DNA from: JBHHZM01 sp046758065 | GTDB taxonomy: Bacteria; Pseudomonadota; Alphaproteobacteria; JAAXGF01 | DNA: 25,973 nt | Direction of reading: 5' to 3' | Assembly: GCA_046758065.1 (NCBI GenBank) | Contig: JBHHZM010000033.1 | Span: forward strand, 1-25,973 | Shown here: positions 7,571 to 15,868 of the stretch, piece by piece | How the letters are laid out: the number at the start of each line of letters is the position of its first letter | Position numbering within the stretch: the first letter of the stretch is position 1 | Notes under the pieces: generated by a model | Told to the model about the DNA's origin: nothing | What the model saw: the letters and a program-made list of their open reading frames with translations, nothing else | Database searches by the model: none | Made by a program: the position numbers and the translations under genes

Positions 7571-8452
7571 ATGATTGGACAGGCCGGTAGTGTCGGCGCC
7601 GAGGGGCGGCCGGCGGGCGACACCAACCGATCCGGAGCGGCGGAGAAGGGAGGCGCGGCCGACTTTTCACCCATCCTGAAAGCCGACCGGCTGTCGAAAT
7701 CCTTTCGCGGCCTCCAGGCGGTATCGGGCTACGACCTCGACCTGCGCGAGGGCGAGATTCTCGGGATCATCGGTCCGAACGGCGCCGGCAAGACGACGAT
7801 CTTTCACCTGCTCACCGGCTTCCTGAAGCCGACGGCCGGACGCATCGTCTATCGTGGACACGACATTACCGGCGCGCCGGCCCCGCGGGTGACCCGGCTT
7901 GGCCTCGCCCGCACCTTTCAGAATATCCGGCTGTTCGAGAAGCTGACGGTGCTCGACAACATGACCGTCGCGGCGCAGCTTCACACCGGCTACAGCTTCC
8001 CCGAGATCCTCGCCGGATGGCCGTCGTTCTGGCGCAAGGAGCGGCGCATAAGGAACGAATCGCTCGAACTCCTCGCTTTGCTGGACCTGGCCGACCAGCG
8101 CGACCGGCGGGTCGACGGACTCGCCTACGGCGACAAGCGCCGTCTCGAGATCGCGCGCGCGTTGGCGACGCGGCCCAAGGTGCTGCTGCTCGACGAGCCG
8201 GCCGCCGGCATGAACCCGCACGAAAGCGACCAGCTTCACGAATCGATCCTCGTGTTGCGGCGCGATTTCGCGCTGACGGTGATTCTGGTCGAGCATGACA
8301 TGCGTCTGGTGATGAATCTCTGCGAGCGGATTCAGGCGCTCAACTATGGAGAGGTGATCGCCGAAGGCGTCCCCGAGGAGGTGCGCCAGCACCCGGGCGT
8401 GATCGAATCGTACCTCGGGACCTCCGCGACAACACTCGCCGGGGCGCATTGA
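7571..8452 (+). CDS. livG: ABC transporter ATP-binding protein, LivG type
   Basis: A 293-residue cytoplasmic ATPase that powers uptake with LivF, the permeases LivH and LivM, and the binding protein LivK. Visible motifs are Walker A GPNGAGKT (68-75), the degenerate signature LAYGDKRR (184-191) typical of LivG rather than LSGGQ, Walker B VLLLDEP (204-210) and the H-loop histidine H242 (VEHDM). The N-terminus is about 35 residues longer than most LivG proteins and low in complexity; an internal start near residue 35 is possible, but ATG at 7571 has AAGG 5 bases upstream. First gene of a tight operon; its stop overlaps the SD of livF. Confidence 0.93.
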   Translation: MIGQAGSVGAEGRPAGDTNRSGAAEKGGAADFSPILKADRLSKSFRGLQAVSGYDLDLREGEILGIIGPNGAGKTTIFHLLTGFLKPTAGRIVYRGHDITGAPAPRVTRLGLARTFQNIRLFEKLTVLDNMTVAAQLHTGYSFPEILAGWPSFWRKERRIRNESLELLALLDLADQRDRRVDGLAYGDKRRLEIARALATRPKVLLLDEPAAGMNPHESDQLHESILVLRRDFALTVILVEHDMRLVMNLCERIQALNYGEVIAEGVPEEVRQHPGVIESYLGTSATTLAGAH

Positions 8453-8456
8453 GGCG

Positions 8457-9161
<705 letters not shown>

Positions 9162-9167
9162 CCCCCC

Positions 9168-10064
9168 ATGTCGTTGACCGAATACGGATTCCAGCAGCTC
9201 ATCAACGCGCTCAGCATCGGCAGCCTGTACGCGCTGATGGCGATTGGGCTGGCGATGGTCTTCGGAATCCTGCGTCTCATCAACTTCGCCCACGGCGACC
9301 TGATGATGGTGGGGAGCTATGCGGCGCTGGGCCTGTTGCTGGCGGGTCTGCCGTACTGGACGGTGGTGCCGATCGTCGTCGTCGTCACCGCGCTCGCCGG
9401 CATGCTGATGGAGCGGGTCGCCTACCGGCCGATACGGGGCGCGCCGGACGTCGCCATGCTGCTGACCTCCTTTGCCGTGACCATCATCCTCGAAAACAGC
9501 GCCGTGATGTTGATCGGCGCCCGTTCGCGCCCCTTTCCCGTCCCCGAATTCCTGCGGACGGTCTTCCATTTCGGGAATCTCACGGTGTCCAGCGTCAACG
9601 TCGTGGCCATCGTCGTCACGGCGATCCTGCTGGTTCTGCTCACGCTGTTCGTCACCCGCACCGACACGGGCATTTCGATGCGCGCCGCGGCCGACAACAT
9701 GGTCGCGGCCCATCTCATGGGGATCCGCATCAACCGCGTGATCGCCGCGGCCTTCGCGATCGGGTCCGGCCTTGCGGCGATCGCCGGGCTTCTGTGGACG
9801 GCCAAGGTCGGCAAGGTCGATCCGTATATGGGCTTCTTCCCGGTCCTCAAGGCCTTCGTCGCCGCCGTCATCGGCGGGTTCGGGACCATCCCGGGCGCCG
9901 TACTGGGAGGCTTCGTCCTCGGTTTCCTGGAGATCTCGCTGCAGGCCGTCCTTCCCGGGCAATGGAGCGCGTACCGCGACGCGCTGGTGTTCGGCGTTCT
10001 CATCGTGGTTCTGCTGGTGCGGCCCAGCGGCATATTGGGCGCCCGCGTGCGCGAGGAGATCTAG
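9168..10064 (+). CDS. livH: Branched-chain amino acid-type ABC permease, LivH
   Basis: A 298-residue inner-membrane permease with about eight hydrophobic segments. Family signatures are INFAHGDLMMVGSYAA near residue 38 and the closing RPSGILG near the C-terminus. VIGGFGTIPGAVLGGFVLG (around 240-260) is the segment typical of LivH/LivM permeases. It forms the translocation pore with LivM and contacts both ATPases. ATG at 9168 is 6 bases after the livF stop; the next gene begins 4 bases after this stop. The family transports branched-chain amino acids, amides, urea or related compounds, so the substrate is not fixed by this sequence. Confidence 0.93.
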   Translation: MSLTEYGFQQLINALSIGSLYALMAIGLAMVFGILRLINFAHGDLMMVGSYAALGLLLAGLPYWTVVPIVVVVTALAGMLMERVAYRPIRGAPDVAMLLTSFAVTIILENSAVMLIGARSRPFPVPEFLRTVFHFGNLTVSSVNVVAIVVTAILLVLLTLFVTRTDTGISMRAAADNMVAAHLMGIRINRVIAAAFAIGSGLAAIAGLLWTAKVGKVDPYMGFFPVLKAFVAAVIGGFGTIPGAVLGGFVLGFLEISLQAVLPGQWSAYRDALVFGVLIVVLLVRPSGILGARVREEI

Positions 10065-10068
10065 GGCG

Positions 10069-11151
10069 ATGGCGGACTTCGAGGCGCGACCCGATACCCC
10101 GGCCGCGGCGCTCGACTGGCGCCGGCTGGCGGGCATCGCGACGCCTTTCGTACTGCTCGCGCTGGTGCTGCTCTACGGCGTGTACGGCGCGAGCGCCTAC
10201 GAGCAGCGGGTGATCGTCATCCTCGGCATCGACATCATGCTGGTGCTCAGCCTGAATCTCTTCAACGGCTTTACCGGCGTGTTCTCGCTCGGCCATGTCG
10301 GCTTCATGGCGCTCGGCGCCTATGCCTCGGCGATTCTGAGCATGCCGGTCGCGCACAAGGCCATTAACCTGCCCGACCTGCCGGGGTGGCTCGCCGGCGT
10401 CGAGCTCGGTTTCCTGCCCGCGACGCTCGCCGCCGGGCTGTTCGCCGCCGCCGTGGCGGTCGTGATCGGTCTGCCCGTGCTGCGGCTCAGCGGGCATTAC
10501 GTCGCGGTGGCGACGCTGTCGTTCCTGGTGATCGTGCGCGTCGTGCTGATCAACGCGGTCCCCTTCACGCGGGGCTCGCGCACCTTTTTCGGCACGCCGG
10601 CCCACACCACGGTCTGGTGGGTCTACGCCTGGGTGCTGGTGACGATCTACATCTCCTGGCGCATGCTGCGCTCGCCCTACGGACGGGCGATGCTGGCGCA
10701 GCGCGAGGACCGCGTGGCGGCGCAGGCGGTCGGCGTCAACGTCCTGCGGACCCGCCTGTTGCCGTTCGTGCTCAGCGCCTTTCTCACCGCGGTGGCCGGC
10801 GCGCTCTGGGGCCACTATATCCTGTCGTTCTCGCCCAACGCGTTCTACTTCGCCGAGACTTTCACGATCATCACCATGCTGGTCGTGGGCGGCACCGGGT
10901 CGATCAGCGGCGCGGTCATCGGGACCGTGCTGATCGTCGTGCTGACGGAAATGCTGCGCGAGCTGGAACGGGGCTTCAGCCTCGGCGTCATAGAGGTTCC
11001 CCCGCTTTACGGGCTGAGCCAGATCCTGATGGCCGTGGCCTTCATCAGCGTGCTGATCTTTCGCCGGGAGGGCCTGCTCGGCTATGGCGAAATCGACTTT
11101 TCGCGGCTGTTCGTGAAACGCCGCCGGCCGCGCGATGGACAACAGGAATAG
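10069..11151 (+). CDS. livM: Branched-chain amino acid-type ABC permease, LivM
   Basis: A 360-residue second permease of the importer. It has the family segments LSLNLFNGFTGVFSLGHVGF (about 60-79), LPVLRLSGHYVAVATLSF (about 137-154) and VGGTGSISGAVIGTVLIV near residue 280, in a polytopic hydrophobic protein. ATG at 10069 is 4 bases after the livH stop with a short AGGGCG before it. The frame is open upstream inside livH, but that segment is out of frame with livH and not hydrophobic in the LivM pattern, so the internal ATG is preferred. The basic tail KRRRPRDGQQE is cytoplasmic by the positive-inside rule. Confidence 0.92.
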   Translation: MADFEARPDTPAAALDWRRLAGIATPFVLLALVLLYGVYGASAYEQRVIVILGIDIMLVLSLNLFNGFTGVFSLGHVGFMALGAYASAILSMPVAHKAINLPDLPGWLAGVELGFLPATLAAGLFAAAVAVVIGLPVLRLSGHYVAVATLSFLVIVRVVLINAVPFTRGSRTFFGTPAHTTVWWVYAWVLVTIYISWRMLRSPYGRAMLAQREDRVAAQAVGVNVLRTRLLPFVLSAFLTAVAGALWGHYILSFSPNAFYFAETFTIITMLVVGGTGSISGAVIGTVLIVVLTEMLRELERGFSLGVIEVPPLYGLSQILMAVAFISVLIFRREGLLGYGEIDFSRLFVKRRRPRDGQQE

Positions 11152-11171
11152 ATACAGCGAGAATAAGGTTT

Positions 11172-11196
11172 CTCCACGTACAGGACGTACGGGGAG
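11172..11196 (+). promoter_or_regulatory. Stem-loop in the livM-livK intergenic leader
   Basis: CTCCACGTAC (11172-11181) and GTACGGGGAG (11187-11196) form a 10-bp stem with a single A-G mismatch around a 5-base loop. It lies 40 bases before livK, and the remaining leader is purine-rich. A stem here could protect a processed livK transcript and raise binding-protein levels above those of the permeases, as is common for ABC importers (inference). Confidence 0.4.
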
Positions 11197-11236
11197 GATA
11201 AACGGGGAAAGACTGAAGAAAGAGGAGGAAACACCA

Positions 11237-12397
11237 ATGAAAACCAAGGCATTCCTACTTGGAACCATACTGGCCCTGGGAACGCTGGCGTCGGCGCAGG
11301 CCGCCGATACGATCAGGATCGGGGGGGCGTTCAATTTGACCGGGGAGCTTTCCTCGCTCGACGTGCCGGCCGCCAACGGCGCAAAGCTCGCGCTCAAGGA
11401 GATCAACGCCGCGGGCGGCGTCAACGGCCAACCGGTCGAACTGGTGATGCGCGACGGCAAGACCGATCCGGCGACCGTCGCCAACATCACGACGCAGTTG
11501 ATCGAATCGGACGGCGTGGCGGCCATCATCGGCTTCACCGATTCGGATTCGGCGCTCGCCGCCGGGCCGCTGTGCCAGCGCGCCGGCATCCCCTTCATCA
11601 CCGCGGGCGCGACCTCGCCCAAGCTCCCGGCCATGGTCGGCAGCATGATGTTCCTCACGCCGTTCGGCGATAACGTCCAGGCGGCGGTCGGTGCCGAGTT
11701 CGCGACCAAGAAGTTCGGCAAGACGGCCTATCTGTTGTGGGACAAGGGCACCGAGTACACGACGTTGCTCGCCGATTACTTCAAGAAGCGCTTCGCCGAA
11801 CTCGGCGGCACGATCGAACTCGAGGACACCTACCAGTTCGGGGACAAGGACTATTCGGCGCAGATCGCCAAGGCTAGGGCATTGGCCACGAAGCCGGATT
11901 TCTATTACATCTCGGCGATGCCCGATGACATCGGCACCACCGTCAAGCAGTTCCGCGAGGCGGGGATAAGCGGGCCGATCGTCGGCGGCGACGGCTACGA
12001 CACGCCGCTGCTCGTCGAGGTGGGCGGCGATGCGGCCAACAATACTTACTTCACCACCCACGCGTTGATGGACGCCGACAACGGCTCTCCGGCGGTCAAG
12101 AAGTTCATGGCCGCATACAAGGCCGAGTACGGCCACGACGTCGAGAACGCGTTCGCCGCGCTCGGTTACGACACCATGCGGCTCATCGTCGATGCGGTGA
12201 AGCGCGCCGGCAGCACCGACGGCAAGGCGATCGCCAAAGCCATCGAATCGACCCAGGCGTTCCCGGGGGTCGCCGGCGAACTCAACTACAGCGCCACCGC
12301 GCATGTCCCCCGCAAGGGCGTGACCATGATCGCGGTCAAGGGCGGCAAGTTCACGCTCGGCGCGGAGATGGTGCCGGAGAAGGTGCCCGCACCGTAA
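11237..12397 (+). CDS. livK: ABC transporter periplasmic substrate-binding protein, LivK type
   Basis: A 386-residue periplasmic receptor (type I periplasmic-binding fold) that captures the substrate for the LivGFHM importer. The signal peptide is residues 1-22 (MKTKAFLLGTILALGT..., cleavage AQA-AD). The mature start TIRIGGAFNLTGELSS and the segment LALKEINAAGGVNGQPVEL are diagnostic of the family. ATG at 11237 is certain: a strong GAGGAGG at 11222-11228 precedes it by 8 bases and it opens the signal peptide. The frame is open back to 11135, but that part is leader. The pocket residues do not let me choose between amino acid, amide or amine ligands. A 14-bp hairpin follows the stop. Confidence 0.93.
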   Translation: MKTKAFLLGTILALGTLASAQAADTIRIGGAFNLTGELSSLDVPAANGAKLALKEINAAGGVNGQPVELVMRDGKTDPATVANITTQLIESDGVAAIIGFTDSDSALAAGPLCQRAGIPFITAGATSPKLPAMVGSMMFLTPFGDNVQAAVGAEFATKKFGKTAYLLWDKGTEYTTLLADYFKKRFAELGGTIELEDTYQFGDKDYSAQIAKARALATKPDFYYISAMPDDIGTTVKQFREAGISGPIVGGDGYDTPLLVEVGGDAANNTYFTTHALMDADNGSPAVKKFMAAYKAEYGHDVENAFAALGYDTMRLIVDAVKRAGSTDGKAIAKAIESTQAFPGVAGELNYSATAHVPRKGVTMIAVKGGKFTLGAEMVPEKVPAP

Positions 12398-12444
12398 GCG
12401 GCGGCTCCGGAACCCCGATACCGGGAAAACGGCGCCCCGTCGCG

Positions 12445-12479
12445 GGCCGGGGTCGGACACTCTTCGTCCGACCCCGGCC
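12445..12479 (+). terminator. Strong 14-bp hairpin between livK and the GS-like gene
   Basis: GGCCGGGGTCGGAC (12445-12458) pairs perfectly with GTCCGACCCCGGCC (12466-12479) around the loop ACTCTTC. It starts 48 bases after the livK stop. No T-run follows, so it may act as a partial terminator, a 3'-end stabiliser for the importer mRNA, or a filter reducing expression of the downstream ligase. Confidence 0.6.
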
Positions 12480-12530
12480 GGCGCGTCGGGCGGGGCGGTG
12501 GTCCGTGATGGCTCGACGGGAGATGTGAGG

Positions 12531-13883
12531 ATGGTTTCGACGGCTTTCGAACGCAGAATCCGTAACGACAACGTTCGTTTTGTCCGGTTTCTCTACTGCG
12601 ACACCAGCGGCATCATTCGCGGCAAGGCGGTACACATCGACAAGCTGATCGATCGCGTCCGGGGCGGGATCGGCCTGACCATGGCCATGCCGGCGATGAA
12701 CATGCTCGACCAGCTCCAGGACGTGGCCGGCATGGGGCCGGTCGGCGAGATCCGGCTGGTTCCGGATGTCCACAGCTACGCCCCGCTGCCCTATGCGCCG
12801 CACAGCGCAGCCATGATGGCCGACATGATCACCCTCGGGCGCGAATCGTGGGACGCCTGCGCGCGCGGCTTTCTCAAGCGCATGATCGAGCGGGCGCGCG
12901 CGGCCGGCGTGCGCATCGAGGCGGCGTTCGAGCCGGAGTGGACGCTCGCGACGCGCAACGACGACGGCTCCTTCGCCCCGGCCGATCAAAGCCTGTGTTT
13001 CAGCACGGTCGGCTGGGAAACCTCGGTCGGGGTCATCGACGATATCGTCGCCGCGCTCGAGATGCAGGGCATGCCGGTCGAGCAGTTCTACCCCGAACTC
13101 GGCCACGGCCAGCAGGAGCTGACCATTCGTCATGCTTCGGCCCTGCGCGCCGCCGACAACCACATCCGCTACCGCGACACGGTCCGGGCGGTGGCCCGCC
13201 GGCACGGCTTCGCGGCGTCGTTCGCGCCCAAGCCGTTCGCCGATCAGGCCGGCAACGGCTGTCACATTCATCTCAGCGTTTGGGACGCGGAAACCGGGCG
13301 CAACCTGATGGTCTCCGACGAGGGACCCAACACCCTGAGCGCGTTCGGGCGGCACTGGATCGCCGGCGTGCTCGGCCATCTGCCGGGGCTGGTGGCGCTC
13401 ACCGCGGCGAGTTTCAATTCCTATCGGCGGCTGCAACCCCACATGTGGAGCTCGGCCTTCACCTGCTGGGGGCTCGACAACCGCGAGGCCGCGGTACGCA
13501 TCGCCTCGGTGCTGTGGGACGAGACCAAGCCGTCGCTCAATATGGAGCTCAAGCCGTCGGACAACAGCAACAACCCCTACCTCGCGCTCGGCGGCCTGAT
13601 CGCCGCCGGTCTCGACGGCGTCGACAAGGAGCTCGATCCGGGCGAGCCGGTGACCGTCGATCCCGGTTCGATGAGCGAGGCGGAGCGCGCCGAACGCGGC
13701 ATCCGCCGCCTGCCGACGAGCCTCGGCGAGGCGCTCGAGGCGCTCGCAGGCGACGCGCTGCTGATGACGGCGCTCGGCGATCTCCTCGGGCGCGCCTACC
13801 TGACGGTCAAGCGCTCGGAGAACGAAGCGTTCGGCGCCCAGGACGAGGCCTTCGAGCTGGCCCAGCACTTCTACAAATACTGA
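12531..13883 (+). CDS. Glutamine synthetase-family (gamma-glutamyl-amine type) ligase
   Basis: A 450-residue ATP-dependent carboxylate-amine ligase of the class I glutamine synthetase fold. The beta-grasp domain is residues about 12-105 (VRFVRFLYCDTSGIIRGKAV). Catalytic-domain landmarks are the metal-binding pair E134/E136 (FEPE), E189 (YPELGHGQQE), the signature KPFADQAGNGCHIHLS (234-249) with H245, the arginine segment LDNREAAVRI (315-324) and E339 (NMELKPSD). The usual adenylylation-tyrosine region of housekeeping GlnA is not evident, and the protein resembles the divergent GS-like enzymes that glutamylate amines or polyamines rather than ammonia (inference). ATG at 12531 follows GGGAG with 8 bases spacing. 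It follows the Liv operon on the same strand, suggesting it acts on an imported amine or amino compound. Convergent with typA, 38 bases away. Confidence 0.85.
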   Translation: MVSTAFERRIRNDNVRFVRFLYCDTSGIIRGKAVHIDKLIDRVRGGIGLTMAMPAMNMLDQLQDVAGMGPVGEIRLVPDVHSYAPLPYAPHSAAMMADMITLGRESWDACARGFLKRMIERARAAGVRIEAAFEPEWTLATRNDDGSFAPADQSLCFSTVGWETSVGVIDDIVAALEMQGMPVEQFYPELGHGQQELTIRHASALRAADNHIRYRDTVRAVARRHGFAASFAPKPFADQAGNGCHIHLSVWDAETGRNLMVSDEGPNTLSAFGRHWIAGVLGHLPGLVALTAASFNSYRRLQPHMWSSAFTCWGLDNREAAVRIASVLWDETKPSLNMELKPSDNSNNPYLALGGLIAAGLDGVDKELDPGEPVTVDPGSMSEAERAERGIRRLPTSLGEALEALAGDALLMTALGDLLGRAYLTVKRSENEAFGAQDEAFELAQHFYKY

Positions 13884-13921
13884 CCGAGGGCCGCGCCGCT
13901 CCCCCGCGAAGACGTTCCGGG

Positions 13922-15745
13922 TCAGGCGCCCACCGCCGCGCGCGCGGCCTTCTTGCGCGCATGCGAATCGAGAAAACGCTTGCGCAAGCGAACGGTTTCC
14001 GGCGTGACTTCCACCAGTTCGTCGTCCTGAATGTAGGCGATGGCCTGTTCGAGGGACATGCGGCGCGGCGGCGTCAAGCGCACGGCCTCGTCGGTCCCCG
14101 ACGCGCGTATGTTGGTCAACTGCTTCGCCTTCAGGGGGTTGACCTCGAGGTCCTTGCCGCGGCTGTTCTCGCCGATGATCATGCCGGCGTACACGGCGAC
14201 GCCGGAACCGATGAACAGGGCGCCGCGCTCTTCCAGGTTCATCAGGGCGTAGGCGACGCTTCTCCCTTCGGCGATCGAGATCAGAACGCCGTTGCGCCGC
14301 CCGGCGATGGGACCCGCATCGGCGCCGTATTCCCGGAAAACCCGGTTCATGACGCCGGTGCCCCGGGTCTCGGTCATGAATTCGCCGTGATAGCCGATCA
14401 ACCCGCGCGACGGCGCGACGAAGCGCAACCGGACCTTGCCGCCGCTCGACGGGCGCATTTCTTCCATCCGTCCCTTGCGCTTGCTGATGGCTTCGACCAC
14501 GACGCCGGAGAACGCTTCGTCGACGTCGACCACGACGTCCTCGTACGGCTCCAGGGTTTCCCCGGTTTCCGGGTCCCGGCGGGTCAGAACCCGCGGCCGG
14601 CTGATCGACAGCTCGAAGCCCTCGCGCCGCATGGTTTCGATCAGGACGCCGAGTTGCAGCTCGCCCCGCCCGGCGATCTCGAAGGAATCCTGGCTTGCCG
14701 TGTCACGGACGTGGATGGCGACGTTGCCTTCCGCCTCGGCCAGCAGCCGGGCGCGGATGAGGCGCGAGGTGACCTTCTTCCCCGAACGTCCCGCCAGCGG
14801 CGAATCGTTGATCGAAAACACCATGGCAAGGGTCGGCGGGTCGACCGGATCGGCGGGCAGGCTGTCATCGACGGCGGGATCACATAGGGTGTCGGAAACC
14901 GTCGCCGCCCGGAACCCGGCGATGGCGACGATATCGCCCGCGCGCGCGGTTTCGAGCGGCGTCCGCGCCAGTCCCCGAAACGCCAGAACCTTGGTGATCC
15001 GCGTCTGCTCCACCGGTTCGCCGTCCCGGTTCAGGGCCTTTGCCGTCATGTTGGGCGCGACCGTTCCGGAAAGTATCCTCCCCGTCAGGACGCGCCCCAG
15101 ATAGGGATCGTATTCCAGGGTCGTCGCCAGCATCCTGAAGGGCGCGCCGTCGACCACGGCGGGGGCGGGAACGCGGGCGACGATGGTCTCGAACAGGGCT
15201 TTCATGTCGCCACCCCGCCGGGCGGGATCTTCGGCCGCCCATCCCTGCTTGGCCGAGGCGAACAGCACCGGAAAATCCAGTTGTCCCTCGTCGGCGTCGA
15301 GGGCGGCGAATAGATCGAAGACCTCGCCGTGGACCGCGTCCGGACGGGCATCGGGCTTGTCCACCTTGTTGACCACCACGATCGGCCTCAGCCCCAGCTT
15401 CAGCGCTTTGGCCGTGACGAACTTGGTTTGCGGCATGGGGCCTTCGGACGCATCGACCAGCAACAGGACGCCGTCGACCATGCCGAGAATCCGCTCGACC
15501 TCGCCGCCGAAATCGGCGTGGCCCGGCGTGTCCACGATGTTGATCCGCACCCCCTTCCAGTCCACCGACGCGCATTTGGAGAGAATGGTAATACCCCGCT
15601 CCCGCTCCAGATCGGTGCTGTCCATGACCCGGTCCGCGACCTGCTCGTTGTCGCGGAACAGACCGCTTTGTCTCAGCAACGCGTCGACCAGCGTGGTTTT
15701 CCCGTGGTCGACGTGGGCGATGATGGCGATATTGCGAATGTTCAC
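13922..15745 (-). CDS. typA: Ribosome-associated GTPase TypA/BipA
   Basis: A 607-residue translational GTPase of the usual TypA length, related to EF-G; it binds the 70S ribosome and aids 50S maturation and stress or cold adaptation. GTPase motifs: G1 AHVDHGKT (10-17), switch region RERGITI (48-54), G3 DTPGH (72-76) and G4 NKVD (126-129). The remainder holds the beta-barrel, two EF-G-like domains and the TypA-specific C-terminal domain with a basic end (RKRFLDSHARKKAARAA). The start is GTG at 15745, giving MNIRNIAIIAHVDHGKT, an N-terminus that matches the family. No clear SD precedes it; instead an intrinsic terminator ends only 13 bases upstream, which is unusual. Confidence 0.96.
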   Translation of the reverse strand: MNIRNIAIIAHVDHGKTTLVDALLRQSGLFRDNEQVADRVMDSTDLERERGITILSKCASVDWKGVRINIVDTPGHADFGGEVERILGMVDGVLLLVDASEGPMPQTKFVTAKALKLGLRPIVVVNKVDKPDARPDAVHGEVFDLFAALDADEGQLDFPVLFASAKQGWAAEDPARRGGDMKALFETIVARVPAPAVVDGAPFRMLATTLEYDPYLGRVLTGRILSGTVAPNMTAKALNRDGEPVEQTRITKVLAFRGLARTPLETARAGDIVAIAGFRAATVSDTLCDPAVDDSLPADPVDPPTLAMVFSINDSPLAGRSGKKVTSRLIRARLLAEAEGNVAIHVRDTASQDSFEIAGRGELQLGVLIETMRREGFELSISRPRVLTRRDPETGETLEPYEDVVVDVDEAFSGVVVEAISKRKGRMEEMRPSSGGKVRLRFVAPSRGLIGYHGEFMTETRGTGVMNRVFREYGADAGPIAGRRNGVLISIAEGRSVAYALMNLEERGALFIGSGVAVYAGMIIGENSRGKDLEVNPLKAKQLTNIRASGTDEAVRLTPPRRMSLEQAIAYIQDDELVEVTPETVRLRKRFLDSHARKKAARAAVGA

Positions 15746-15758
15746 GGCGGTTGACTCG

Positions 15759-15781
15759 AAAAAAAGCGCGCCGCGGCGCGC
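15759..15781 (-). terminator. Intrinsic terminator between the DMGDH-like gene and typA
   Basis: On the minus strand GCGCGC-CGCG-GCGCGC (15781-15766) is followed directly by seven Ts (15765-15759). This is the only textbook GC-stem plus T-run I found in the window. It lies about 88 bases after the stop of the flavoprotein gene and 13 bases before the typA start. Confidence 0.7.
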
Positions 15782-15868
15782 GGCGACGGTTAATGGTGAC
15801 TGTTAGATGGCGTGGCCGCAGCCGTCCCGCAACGCACGGCGATCCGCGCGGTCCTGCCTGCGGCGGGA

